Source: Theristus sp. LFF4_11 (taxonomy: Eukaryota > Nematoda > Chromadorea > Monhysterida > Xyalidae). From it: 64,000 nt of DNA. Every line of letters starts with the position of its first letter. Position 1 is the first letter of the stretch. The stretch covers positions 174,685-238,684 of the forward strand of contig JASANC010001184.1 in the NCBI GenBank assembly GCA_030248135.1, read 5' to 3'. A program made the translations under genes and the position numbers. Below, piece after piece: positions 1 to 11,215 of this stretch. The notes under the pieces were generated by a model. It was not told where the DNA came from and ran no database searches. It saw only the letters and a program-made list of their open reading frames with translations.

Positions 1-790
1 GTTTTCTTGCGTCGACCAAAATGCGCTGCGCACCTGCATGTCCAAGTTCGGCGGAGTGAACGGACACTGAACATTCTACGAGCACCAGCTCAAAATGGCA
101 CAACTTGAACTTGCACCATGGTGTTCGGAATCAAAAATTCGTATCAAAGGTACGAGATAAAACACACAAATGCCAACAACAAAGCCAACGAATCACAGCG
201 ACTTGCGCTCACCGGGCACAGTGATTCGATAGAATCGATGCCGCAGCTGGTGTTTGTCGCCGTGGTAGCAATGTGAACAGAGGTCATAGTTGTCACAGTC
301 GGCGCATCGCCAGCGAATGCCAAAGATCGGCTTGCGACGACACGTGTCGCACATGCTGTTCAGGTGTTTCACGCCTGTGCAAAACGAAACCAATCCAACG
401 AATGCAGCACTTTTTGGAACCCGAAACTACGCAACAAAGCAAGGTGCTCTGGTAGACTAAAAGCGATCGGTTGGTTGACCTAGTGACTCTTTTCCACTAA
501 TGGGCGTGCCAAACAAATCAAGTGCAATCCAGACCTGTAGTCGCCAGATCCAAAATGCGCAGATCATAGGCTCCCGATGAGCGATAATTAGCAGCGGTGC
601 CGTTGTCCCACACAACGACCACTTCATCTTCACTCTCAAAACCACGCACTGTGCCCACGTGGCCTTCACCACCATCCTGTTTGTTCCACTTCCAGTCTGG
701 ACCCCGCACCACACGGGCGCCCACGCCTGCGTTCAAACATGAAATTTGCAAAACCCTGTTCGTTTTGCATGTCAACTCCGTTTCAGACAT
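1..790 (-). CDS. mib1: mind bomb E3 ubiquitin ligase, N-terminal exons (partial)
   Basis: Mind bomb ubiquitinates Notch ligands (Delta/Jagged) and drives their endocytosis in the signal-sending cell. Three exons are visible: 790-535, 374-213 and 66 to beyond base 1. The first starts at an in-frame ATG (790, MSETEL) and encodes a MIB/HERC2 domain ([43 protein letters not shown]). The second encodes a ZZ zinc finger with paired cysteines ([29 protein letters not shown]) and ends [10 protein letters not shown]. The third begins the linker ([10 protein letters not shown]) that precedes the second MIB/HERC2 domain in the family. Both introns are phase 1. Ankyrin repeats and RING fingers lie outside the window. 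The order MIB/HERC2 then ZZ with near-invariant motifs makes mib1 secure. The exact start is less so: an upstream in-frame ATG at 862 exists, and the third exon has extra residues before the conserved linker. Confidence 0.93.
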
Positions 791-1246
791 GCTTTCAGCT
801 ATTCTGCGCGGGGTGAGACATTCAAATGTCTGTGTTATGCACAGCCATCCGTTAAAAATCAATCCCTAATTGAAAGCCGGTCTGCAACGAAGTTTACACA
901 CTGATAGTTGAGTTGGTGTAGGGTTGGTTAAAAGCCGTTTTTATAACCGTTTTATTTCTCAATTTTCCCCAGCACCCAAGTATCTAGAACCTGGTCCCCT
1001 CCAATTAAAAATCAAAAATACAGTCGAAATTAGCACCTGAAGCTTCAAGAAAAGTAAATCTGATATGCATTTCACAAATCCAGTTTCACATAAATAAAAA
1101 TAGCTTAATTAAGCTTAAAACACGCTAAAATTAACGCGGAGGCCCTGCGTCTGCCGTTGGGGCACTGACCCGCAACGCCGTGGCAAATTACAACCACATA
1201 AATACGTGTTTAATCTACAGGGTGTTTCCGAAGTAGTGGGTAGGTG
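791..1246. other. Intergenic, upstream of mib1
   Basis: No coding exon or RNA gene seen. The stretch probably holds the mib1 5' leader and promoter, but no specific element could be identified. A short stretch near 920-950 (ggttaaaagccgtttttata) looks like transposon-end debris. Confidence 0.4.
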
Positions 1247-1988
1247 TTGAGATGTAAGGGTAAAAAAAACATTTTTTTTTAAATTAAAAAAAAGTAAAAA
1301 AAAATGAGCATTTTTTTAATTTTTTTTTTATTAAAAATTTTTGAAATTTTTTCTTTCATGTGCTCTGAAAATGCCGTTTTTGGCATAATTTTTCGAAAGT
1401 TCAACAAAAATTTTCTTTGACTTTACCTTGTCACTTAGTCTTCAACGCTGCAGGTGGTATTCTGGATTGATTTATCGACTGTTTTCAGCCTTGGTGAGTG
1501 ATGATCGACTCGCGCATTGAAGTACTTGAGCGTCGCAAAGGCTAGTTCAACAAATTCCGATGTCGCTAAGGTGAGATAGAAGCAGAGAACTCACATTTAC
1601 GCATCGTTTTTCAGGATCTCGAAAGGTCGAAATTGCACTGTCTGCCACTGCAAGCGTAACTTCGTTGGTTGCTCGTTGCTGTTTCGCCTCGTGTCGTCAG
1701 CATGATCACACCGGTTTGTTGTTGAACTTGTTTCCGTGTTATTTGAGGTGAATTGAGAGGCAAAACACGAGACGTGATGTCGTCGGTGGGAAAATGGGGT
1801 CGCCGAAACCAAGTCTGAAATTTTCACCCTCCTCCCATATGAGTGGGGGTCATATGGTAAGTCGGTGGCTCCTCAGATGGTGATATTCGGACTCCCTGAA
1901 AAATTCTGAACAACTTTCATTAAAAAAAATTAAAAAAAAAATTTTTTTAAGAAAAAAAATAGAAAATTTTTTTTTCTTGACATCTCTA
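1247..1988. mobile_element. hAT-like non-autonomous element, family A copy 1
   Basis: 742-bp element starting TTGAGATGTAAGGG (consensus TAGAGATGTAAGGG) and ending CTTGACATCTCTA. It is flanked by the 8-bp direct repeat ggtaggtg (1239-1246 and 1989-1996), the target duplication size of hAT transposons. The ends are A/T homopolymer-rich. The core contains a 76-codon ORF on the minus strand (1827-1597) that recurs in other copies. No transposase is present, so it is non-autonomous. Confidence 0.85.
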
Positions 1989-2357
1989 GGTAGGTGTAGG
2001 TGTTTGACGCGTTATTGCTCGAGTTGTATTGAACCATTGCTAACGAAAGTTTAGACAGTTGTTTGGGAAGACTTAACTTAAATTTGTGGGAAATTTCAGA
2101 CCAATTCATTTACCTGCACATGAATGACAGGGCAAAACACAAAGTTTCAAAAATGGACCAGAAAACGGATCATACGATACCACCAGACAACACTCAATGC
2201 AAACATTCAAAAGCACACTTCAAGATGGGTATGGCAATAACACGAAACATCCACAACAATGACAACAGTCAACTCAATCAAATTTCTCAGTGTCCACCAT
2301 GAGCCTCACGCATCGTTTGCACTTATCCGTCGCGGCCAAAATTGCCTTCTCGCGCAG

Positions 2358-3808
2358 GGGGGTTTGAAAAATTTTTTTTTCGTTTTTTTATATTTGAATT
2401 TTTTTACTTAAAAAAATTTTTACAAATTTTTTTCTTACTTTGCCGCTCAAAAGTTCGATTTTTGGCACAATTTTTTGAATGTTCAAACCAAATTTTCATC
2501 CCAACTTCCTTGTGTGCTTAGGTATATGTCATTATTTGGTCATTTTGACCGTCGTACAGGTACTCCATGATTTTCAATTTGGATGACTTCTAGGGTCAAT
2601 TTTAGCGTTGAAATGACTCAACTGAATTCAAATATCGTTTCAGAAATTGTTGTGTTGCAACTTATAACATGTTTTTCAGTCGGTAGGCCATGAGATGAAC
2701 ATGATATCTTGTTGTCTGGCGTAGGGTTAGGGGCTTTGAAAAAAAATTTTTTTCTTATTTTTTTCGTTTTTTTTTAAATTTGGATTTTTTTTCAAACTTA
2801 AAAAAAATTTGAAAAATTTTTCTTCTACTTTGCTCTGAAAATTCGATTTATGGCATAATTTTTTGAAAGTTCAAACCAAATTTTCTTCCCAACTTCTTTG
2901 TGTGCTTAGGTAAATGTCATTATTTGGTCATTTTGACCGACGTACTCCATGTTTTTCGATTTGGATGACTTCTAGAGTCAATTTTTAGCGTTGAAATGAC
3001 TTAACTGAATTGAAATATCGTTTCAGAAATTGTTTTCTTGCAACTTAGAACATGTTTTTCAGTCGGTAGGCCATGAGATGAACATGATATCTTGTTGATT
3101 GGCATATGTTATAGGTCTACAATGGAGTTGTGCGATATATTGTTAAACAATTGGAGCGGAGATGTTGGTTAATACCACATCACACGACCGTTTTTCAGAT
3201 ACCCGATAACATGGCCACATGTTAAAACTTGCGTGCTGAGCTAAACTAACGTGTTAAACTTGCGTCTGTCAGTTGCCCGCAACGTGATCGCGAAATCATG
3301 GTACGTGTTTTCGATACGATGATTTGAAGAGTGGGCTCTCGCCATGTGGCAGATAGCATAGCTGGTTGAACCTGAAAGTAAGTGTCTTGGGGGGGGCGAC
3401 CGGGTCGACAGGGGTTGCCGACTTAGCTACAGCAAACAGGAATTTTTGAACACAGTCAAATTTTGGTAATTTTCTAAAGAGGAACCACTAAGAACGGTTC
3501 AATATTCAAGTACACGTGAAAAATTGCCCTGTTTTACTGTTGAAAATGCAACTTTCCCTCTATGAAATGGACATAATTTCAATAAAACACGATTTTCGCT
3601 CTTATAGTTTTCCGGATCGTTCTGAAAATAGTCTAGATGAACTCAGCTCGACGAGACGCTTCGAACGAACCTAACTTGTAAAAAAAAATTAATTAAAAAA
3701 AAATTTACTTAAAAAAAAATCCGGATTTTTTTCCCTAACCCTGGCGTGTGTCATGCGTCTACATTGCAGTTGTGCGATATAACGTTAAGCAATTGGAGCG
3801 GAGGTGTC
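2358..3808. mobile_element. Truncated family B element (B0), split by B1
   Basis: 2358-2723 and 3741-3808 form one damaged family B copy: the sequence at 3741-3808 (gttgtgcgatataacg, caattggagcggagg) continues the family B order seen at 3110-3170. A younger copy, B1 (2724-3740), separates the two halves. Both pieces diverge visibly from B1, consistent with greater age. Confidence 0.65.
2724..3740. mobile_element. Family B element, copy B1 (~1.02 kb)
   Basis: Starts GGGTTAGGGG, ends CCCTAACC, with poly-A/T tracts just inside both ends. It lies inside B0 and is flanked by ctggcgta (2716-2723) and ctggcgtg (3741-3748), a 7-of-8 match that fits an aged 8-bp target duplication. A second near full-length copy in opposite orientation lies at 37,871-38,890. 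No transposase-like ORF is present. Confidence 0.7.
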
Positions 3809-3810
3809 TG

Positions 3811-4284
3811 CAGTCGAACTCAATAAAATGTGGAATCAGCTGAATGGTCGGCCGAGGGGAGGCTGCTCACACTCCGCACCCTTCTTTTTTCGTGGATCTG
3901 GATTCTATTGAAACGTGTTTCTTTTATTTTGAATGAGTGTGAATTTCCAGCAGCCTTTTCACGCTAAAAATAAACTGAAAATGTCAGAGACTGCAAAATT
4001 CAGATTTTTTTAAAAATCAACAGCTCAAAATGTATTTTTTGTTTGATGACGACGACGACGTCGTCGCTTAATTTTTGCGTGTGAACTGAAAGACAAAAGC
4101 TTGAAAGGAGTGCGCTTTACATGGTTTGTTGCGTGCACCAAGTAAATGAACACAGCAGCTTACCAAAAACAACTTGAAACGTTTCAATAGAATCCAGATC
4201 CACGAAAAAAGAGGGGTGCGGAGTGTGAGCAGCCTCCCCTCGGCCGACCAATCAGCTGATTCCACATTTTATTGAGTGCGACTG
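3811..4284. mobile_element. Mariner-type MITE with CAGTCGAACT ends
   Basis: Long inverted repeats: CAGTCGAACTCAATAAAATG at the left is mirrored by CATTTTATTGAGTGCGACTG-like sequence at the right, and the sub-terminal arms around 3838-3915 and 4160-4262 pair over more than 80 bp. The right end abuts TA (4285-4286); the left dinucleotide is TG, probably a mutated TA. A small minus-strand ORF inside is not convincing as a gene. Confidence 0.75.
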
Positions 4285-4612
4285 TAGAGACGGCACGTTA
4301 AAAAGATAAATCTGCCATTTTTGGTTCAAACATCGCTAATTTTTTAGCAACGTTGCCTCCCGCATCATTTTTTATGGAAAATGCTCATGTGGTCATTTTT
4401 TGGTCGCGTGAAAAATTGAAAAAAATACCGTAATTTTTCCGGTAAAATTTCGGAAATTTTTCACGAAAATATATTTTTCTGAAAAATTCCGTCTCTATTT
4501 CTGACCAAACAAGCAGCTTCTTTGCACAAAATATTCTGTATTTTACAAGAATTTCTGTGTTTTTCCAAAGCAATAATTTGGTATTACCCGTGCGATCCCG
4601 TGCAGGGTAGTG
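4285..4612. other. Non-coding AT-rich stretch
   Basis: No gene seen. It includes short imperfect palindromes of gaaaaattt/aaattttc type, probably old repeat debris. Confidence 0.4.
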
Positions 4613-6068
4613 TAGAGATGTAACGGTCAAAAAAAAAAATTTTTGGGTAAAAAAATAAGCATTTTTTTATTTTATTTTTATTAAAAATTTTTGAAATTTT
4701 TTCTTTAATGTGCCTTGAAAATGCCGTTTTTGGCATAATTTTTCGAAAGTTCAACAAAAATTTTCTTTGACTTTACCTTGCCACTTAGTCTTCAACGCTG
4801 CAGGTAGTATTCTGGATCGATTTATCGATTGTTTTCAGCCTTGGTGAGTGATGATCGACTCGCGCATTGAAGTACTTGAGCGTAGGGTTGTTAAAAAAAA
4901 CAAAAATCGTCATTTTTGTTTTTTTTTTAAAAAAAAAATTTTTTTTTTTTAAAAAAAATTTCAAAAATCAAAGTTGTGCTAAATCAATCAGGGAGTCCGA
5001 AGAACCACATATGATATGCAAGCGCCTCCCGAATGACACCCGTATGGCGGAACTTTGCAGATTTTGTTTTGGTGACCTCAATTACCCCTTTTCCAAACCG
5101 TCACCATGCCTCTTCTTGTGTTTTGACCTCCAAAACGTCACTAATTCTCCCCAGCTAAGCTAATGCTGAAGTGAAGACAAACATACCGCCTTGAAATTCG
5201 ATCAATTCTTCTGATGGTGTCGCGACGACACGAAGCAGCAACCAGACAACGTAGCGCTTGCAAACGGTGCAGCGAGCACAATCGGACGCTCTGCGAGGCT
5301 AATCGTCACCTTATCTGCATCGGAAATGGTAGGCTAAGCTTTGGGACGCTCAAAAACTTCATCGCAGATGTTGTCGAAGCCTAAAATCAGTCGGTAAAAC
5401 GGCCCAAAATCGACTGCTAAAGGTTTTACGAGGTATAATCAAAGAAAATTTTTGTTGAACTTTCGAAAAATTGTGCCAAAATTGAGGTTTTCAGAGCATA
5501 TTAGAGGAAAATTTTTCGAATTAAAAAAAAAAAAAAATTGGCATTTTTGTTTTTTTTTTTAATCACTTTTTTTTAAAAAAAAAAATTTTCATTTTTGTTT
5601 AACAACCCTACTTGAGCGTCGCAAAGGCTAGTTCAACAAATTCCGATGCCGCTAAGGTGAGATAGAAGCAGAGAACTCACATTTATGCATCGTTTTTCAG
5701 GATCTCGAAAGGTCGAAATTGCACTGTCTGCCACTGCAAGCGTAACTTCGTTGGTTGCTCGTTGCTGTTTCGCCTCGTGTCGTCAGCATGATCACACCGG
5801 TTTGTTGTTGAACTTGTTTCCGTGTTATTTGAGGTGAATTGAGAGGCAAAACACGAGACGTGATGTCGTCGATGGGAAAATGGGGTTGCCGAAACCAAGT
5901 CTGAAATTTTCACCCTCCTCCCATATGAGTGGGGGTCATATGGTAAGTCGGTGGCTCCTCAGATGGTGATATTCGGACTCCCTGAAAAATTCTGAACAAC
6001 TTTGATTTAAAAAAATTAAAAAAAAATTTTTTAAGAAAAAAAATAGAAATTTTTTTTTGACATCTCTA
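4613..6068. mobile_element. hAT-like family A copy 2, interrupted by C1
   Basis: Starts TAGAGATGTAACGGTC and ends GACATCTCTA, flanked by gggtagtg at 4605-4612 and 6069-6076 (perfect 8-bp duplication). The element is split at 4882/5611 by the family C element. The 76-codon minus-strand ORF (5913-5683) is intact; its three base differences from copy 1 are all synonymous. Confidence 0.88.
4883..5610. mobile_element. hAT-like family C element, copy C1
   Basis: 728 bp, TAGGGTTGTTAAAAAA at the left and TTTAACAACCCTA at the right, flanked by cttgagcg at 4875-4882 and 5611-5618 (perfect 8-bp duplication). Inserted into family A copy 2, so it is younger than that copy. The core matches copy C2 (40,825-41,527), including a stretch with gccgccatacgggt-type sequence. 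No transposase. Confidence 0.9.
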
Positions 6069-6701
6069 GGGTAGTGTGATGTGTGTGTGATCCCGCTTTC
6101 GCTACTGGTCCCTCCCGATAAATCGCCAAAAATTGGGTTCGATCCCTGCATGCTAGTGCAAAGCGTGATAACGTGATTGCTTTTTTTCTTTGCCAAAGTT
6201 CAGTCAAGATGTCAAAAAAAGTGAAAACAGAACAAGAGATCCAATATATCCAAACCAATTATCGGTTTCTGCGTGTTTTCAGTTGCTGCATTTGGCACGT
6301 TCCTGAGCGAACCGGTTGGAGTGGAACTGATGCTGACAGAAAATGAAGCAATTGAGTCTGCGGTTGAAACGACCACGACTTTGCCGCTGCCAACATTCAT
6401 TGCTGCAGCAATGCAACTTAGTTTGCTTGGCTTGACTGCAATTATGCAAAAAAGTTGTTGTTCTTCCAGTTCAGTAAAGAAAACAAAGAAGTGTTGATTA
6501 TTCCAATGGCGAAGCCTAGAACAACTATGCTACTCACTGACTGCAATTATTATGCAAAAATGTTGTTCTGTTGTTTTTCCAGTTCAGTAAAGAAAACAAA
6601 GAAATGTTGATTTTTCCAAGGGCGAAGCCTGGAACAACTATGGTACTCAGTTTTATAATAATGCCATATGCACACGTTTTAATAAAACTGACCACCATAC
6701 C
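6069..6701. other. Intergenic with a ~105-bp tandem duplication
   Basis: 6434-6538 and 6539-6651 are two diverged direct copies of the same segment (gactgcaatta, ttccagttcagtaaagaaaa, gcgaagcct, ggaacaactatg), the second with small insertions. A short ORF at 6273-6497 overlaps the first copy but shows no family signature. No gene is supported. Confidence 0.6.
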
Positions 6702-7860
6702 TAGGGGTGGTAAAAAACGGTTTTTTTCAAATCCATGTATATAAAACGGTTTTTTATACCGCGTCCGGTTCTTTATACCCGGTTTTTTTACCGACCCAGT
6801 ATTTGAAGAATCTTGTGATTGCGACAATTTCTGGTACTCTGATTTTACGCAAACCGCTGAATAATGAGTAAAAGACCACAATTCTAGCCAGAAACTGTAT
6901 GTGTTTCAATGGAAACGTATTCCAATCTTGATTTTATTTGAATCAGTGGCGCTTAGAGAGAATGCAGCATCAGAAAAATTATCAGATGCGAGTTTAAAAC
7001 AAAAAAAACTAACACAAGACAGATTGACATGTGCAACAGCAAGGAATGTGATACATGCAAATCAATTGAACTGACACGATCGAGAGATATGTAACTGCAC
7101 AACAATTTCACCGCGTTTCTAAACACAAAAGATCACCGAAAGACAAAAAGAATCACGAACCCGCACAGACGAAAGAAGTGAACCAAGAACAAAATTGAAA
7201 GAGCAAAAAAATCAGATAGAGATTCGGGTCACTATCACCAGTACAACAGCACGACGACATCACCAACAAAACTTTGAGCAATTTCCGAGTTCAAAGACAC
7301 AAAATTTCAGGAAATTTGACTGAATAAATATTAGTCATTCACCCGATTTTTGTCTATTCATCATCATCATCATGAGTATCATCAATGCAGCCGTCACCAT
7401 CATCATCAGTGAAGTCGTCATCAGAGCTGTCCACACAATTTGCCGATGCAAGCGCAGCAATGTTCTCAGTGGCAGCAGCTGACGCTGCCGACGGGGACTG
7501 CGAATCCGTGCTGTCGCAGTTTGACAGCAACGATTCCGTGCTGTTGCCAGCAACACTTGACACGGGTCTCAGGGTGCTTTATTTATACCAAGAGCGTGAA
7601 TTGTGTTCTCCGGAACATCAAGTTATGAAGTGGCGAAAATGAAAATTGAAATGGATATGCGGAATACAGTGCATTTTGAGTGATTTCAAAAATTGAAATT
7701 TGGGTCCTTCGGCGGTATAAAAAACCGGAAAAAAACCAAAATTTACGCGGTAAAATATCGGTAATTTATTTTGGCCATTTTTTGGCGCTGGTATAAAAAA
7801 CCGTTTTTTATACCGTTTTTTATACCGAAAAAAACCGTTTTTTATACCGACCCACCCCTA
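6702..7860. mobile_element. hAT-like element with acidic ORF
   Basis: 1,159 bp. The left end TAGGGGTGGTAAAAAACGG is mirrored by CCGACCCACCCCTA at the right, and both ends carry repeated accgttttttata motifs. Perfect 8-bp target duplication accatacc at 6694-6701 and 7861-7868. No transposase is recognisable. The interior carries a Ser/Asp-rich ORF on the minus strand, listed separately. Confidence 0.88.
7354..7563 (-). CDS. Small acidic Ser/Asp-rich ORF inside a hAT-like element
   Basis: 69-codon ORF starting MSSVAGNSTESLLSN and ending in an Asp-rich tail (DSSDDDFTDDDGDG). Family not recognised. The composition resembles a disordered acidic segment of a host nuclear protein, and the ORF lies wholly inside the TIR-bounded element, so it may be a captured host exon or may arise by chance from atc/cat repeats. 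No start-site or expression signal could be seen. Confidence 0.3.
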   Translation of the reverse strand: MSSVAGNSTESLLSNCDSTDSQSPSAASAAATENIAALASANCVDSSDDDFTDDDGDGCIDDTHDDDDE

Positions 7861-7868
7861 ACCATACC

Positions 7869-8336
7869 ACCGACCGTAAGCCTAATTCAAAAGTTGAATT
7901 TGAATTTCTTTTAAAAGTCTGACCAATTGACATTGCCGCGCGAAGGCGCACGGATCGCTGCGGTCTTGCAACGAAGGGTGTAGCGTTGGCAATAAATATA
8001 CTGTGCGAGCAAAAGTTTCTGACCGCGAGCATGTGTTTTAGCGTTGAAACACACTCAAATATTGCGATCAAATTGTCGTGTTCATGGCATACAGTACCAT
8101 GGCATTTTTTACATTTCGAATGCAAGCAGTTTCAAATTGAAACTGACTATCTATGCGCGCATTGTGCCACAGAACCAAAACAAAAGATACAGTATGGCTT
8201 TCAACTTTCAACGTTTATCGCACAAAATGTAGTGATTCAACCGGCTATTCATCTGCGGCATTTTTTTCAATAATTTTTTGAAATTTGTGGGCTAAAAATG
8301 AATGAAAAAAATCATAAGTGAAAAAAATATTTATTA
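7869..8336. other. Intergenic, no gene seen
   Basis: Overlapping short ORFs on both strands have no protein-family features. Nothing else supported. Confidence 0.4.
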
Positions 8337-8456
8337 CAGTCGAACTCTAAATTATAGGCAATCAGCTGATTGGTTGGTGATCACGTGACGCATGCTTTCT
8401 GTGCAGGCATAGCTGTGGAGAAAATCAGCTGATTGCCTAAAATTTAAGTTCGACTG
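8337..8456. mobile_element. 120-bp MITE with CAGTCGAACT ends
   Basis: CAGTCGAACTCTAAATT at the left and AAATTTAAGTTCGACTG at the right; internal aatcagctgatt palindromes are shared with the 3,811-4,284 element. The left flank is TA (8335-8336); the right is TG. This is a short relative of the same mariner-type MITE family. Confidence 0.75.
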
Positions 8457-9440
8457 TGGTTGATACAGAAATCTTTTTGCACCTTTTAAAAAAAAATCTC
8501 CTTGTGATACTTATTGTTGACGGTGTGTGGTCGTGGTTTGTTTTGCAGATGAATGAATGAATGGAAGATACTGCACATGTACATGGTTCTTCGGTTTTCT
8601 TTAAGATGTCAAATTTTAACAACAACCTGATGTTTCACACGCCCATTTTGAACTGCCGCATACAGTAATCTGAGATAACTCATTAGTTGCCGTATTTCAG
8701 TGCGCGTGAGAATGGTTTCCTGCAGTTTTCGATAGGAACGAGGTGCAAGAAAAATTCGGATTTTCCATTGGATTTTTGCGTGGGATGTGTGCTAATTGGG
8801 TTGGTGAGATTAAAACTGAAACAAAATCTTTTCTTGTCCGATTTAGATTTCGAAGCAATCGAACACAGCTTGTTGAACACACCCACCAGCACCAGCCTAA
8901 GCTCTGGCTCGAGCTGCGGTTGACGACAGTGTCGCATTTTTTTTGTGTTGCACTGTGACTGTGAGCTTTCCGCAGGTCAATGGAGCGACACCGACGTTGT
9001 GTTGTGCTTGCCAAAAAGCTGGTTTTGCTTGCTTGCAACCTTCATGTCACATGGACATGAGATGCCTAATCGTTTATTTTTGCTGGTTGTTCATATCATA
9101 CACAGGTAATATCATGCATCACGGCTTCAAATTCAAGTAATCAATGTTCGTAAAATCAAGATGGTGGTTTTTCATTCATCAAGCAATATAATCAGACTAA
9201 CTTTCAACAAACTTCATACAGTAACTCACTTTGCTCACACATTTTGCTTGCTTTCGCTTGTCGTTGGCAATGGCAAAAACGTTTTTAGGTTTAACAAACG
9301 TAATTTTCAAAATTTCGACCTGAAAAGCGGTTAAAAAAACGTATTTTTCCCCTTTCCGTTGTTTTCTTTTTTCTAGATTTTTTACTTTTGTTTGATTTTG
9401 CTATTTTCGCCGTTTCTCATTTTTATCATAAGTTCAGCAG
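8457..9440. other. Intergenic, no gene seen
   Basis: Several short overlapping ORFs near 8680-9140 on both strands, none with conserved motifs or matching splice phases. No supported feature. Confidence 0.4.
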
Positions 9441-10883
9441 TGGCCAGTTCTATAAAAATTGAACAGTTGAATAGTTGAACATTTTTATTCACTTTTTCAC
9501 TATTCAGCGAAAAAACGGGTTCTCTTAAAGTGAATAGTGAACAGTGAAAAGTGAACAGTGAAACGTGAATAGTGAGTAGTGTTTTGAACAGTGAATTTCA
9601 CTGTTCATTTTTGCTCAGTTCTATAAAAGACTCTTCAACTGTTCAACTATTCACAAAAATCTTACAAGTCAAAAGAGACTTGTAAAAAGTTTGAAAAGTC
9701 ATTTTTCCAGCAGATTTGAACTGACAAAAGGTAAAGTATTGTTTATTTATGTTTTTCTAACAAAAATTAAAAGCAGACGGCGTGAAATTTTGTGTCTCTG
9801 CATGGGTTTTAGTCTCGCTGTCATTCATCTGTTCTCCACATGATTTGTGGAGTGCAACACCCAAGCTTTATGTTGGTGGTGCACCATTTTTAGCCCATGT
9901 TTAATTTTTTGAGCAGATCAATGAATTTTTGTTGGTTTCAAGCTGTCAAAAAAAAAATTTAGTCAAAATTCAAATTTTTTACGAAGGAGTGAAAAACCAA
10001 AACTTGGCAAAACCAATTTAAAATGACTGTTAATGATGCAAATTTCCTGATTTTTAATTTCAAAACGATAAAAACATCAATTAAGACAAAGTCGCCAAGA
10101 TCAGTTGATCTAGTTAAAAATTGCACCCTGTCCAAAATATGCCCAGTTTTGTGAATTTGTAAAGTGAGAAAACTCACCTGCACAAGCACAACTGAGTTTC
10201 TTGTTGAAGAAACTCAAATTTCTTTGGCCATTTCGTCAAACAAATTCAGACTCCGCTCCATTCAGCAGTAAATGAAGTTCGTCGATTGATTTTCCATCGT
10301 ATGCGGTGGCGTTCTTGACAACAAAACTGGAACCGGCGTTATTGAGTTCAAAATTTTCAACAGATACAGTATGGCCGAATAAATGAGGCAGTTCATCAAG
10401 GCGGGATCAGCCGCAGACTAGGAGTTGTCTTTTTCAAAAAAGCCAACGTAATTCCCAATCAAGTGTACAAGGGATAAAGAATGAATAGAATAGCGCATAA
10501 TCCATTAGTTTAAAAAAACGCGTCAAATTTTGGCACACAATTCAGTTTCTGAACGTCTTTTTTCTTTCATTCAAAATTCGCGCGCTCCTTGCACCCTGAA
10601 AAAAGCTGCCATGTTTAACCGGCCATACCGCAAGTTGATCGCTCATTTAAAATTGCTCGAATCTTCGCAGAACCAAGAATCAACAAAAAGGAAACTGAAA
10701 GAAACACGTTTCTTTGTTTCTGTTTCTTTTCTATTCAACTATTCAAAATTCACTGTTCAGAATTTACTCTTCAAAATTTTACTGTTCACTTTTTTCCTTT
10801 ATAGAACACTATTCAACTATTCTGTTCAAAAATTCACTGTTCACTGTTCACTATTCAACTGTTCACTTTTATAGAACTGGCCA
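9441..10883. mobile_element. Family D TIR element, copy D1
   Basis: 1,443 bp with ends TGGCCAGTTCTATAAAA and TTTTATAGAACTGGCCA, flanked by CAG on both sides (9438-9440, 10884-10886), a 3-bp duplication. Sub-terminal DNA is packed with aatagtgaacagtgaa-type repeats on the left and their complement on the right. It carries a 254-bp MITE (E1). No transposase. A 3-bp duplication could fit the PIF/Harbinger group, but this is only a suggestion. Confidence 0.75.
10372..10625. mobile_element. 254-bp mariner-type MITE E1 (inside D1)
   Basis: Ends TGGCCGAATAAATGAGGCAG and CTGCCATGTTTAACCGGCCA, flanked by TA (10370-10371, 10626-10627). The second copy, E2 (25,157-25,410), has exactly the same length in opposite orientation. 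Confidence 0.85.
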
Positions 10884-11215
10884 CAGGTTCGTCAGACCAT
10901 CATCGCTTACTCGCAGCTGGCACAGCACCAAGTGGGTTTTGTGTGTGTATTTCCAAAAAAATCAACTTTCATGTGGCGCCGCGGCCGGCGTACTATGTTG
11001 GTCAAATACTTTAGTTTTGCTCGCTCCGTCCAGAACTATCTTGGTTTTTCCCTGTTTTTACGGTAAAATTTTGACGACCGATTTGACGTGAAATACGTTT
11101 TTCTCCAAGAAATTCGCTATTTTGTTGTTATATGTGGCTCTGTTCCGTCTCTGTGATAACTGACACTCCAGCGAGTCGAGAGTCGAGACAAACTTCTTTT
11201 GACCAGTTTTGAGTT

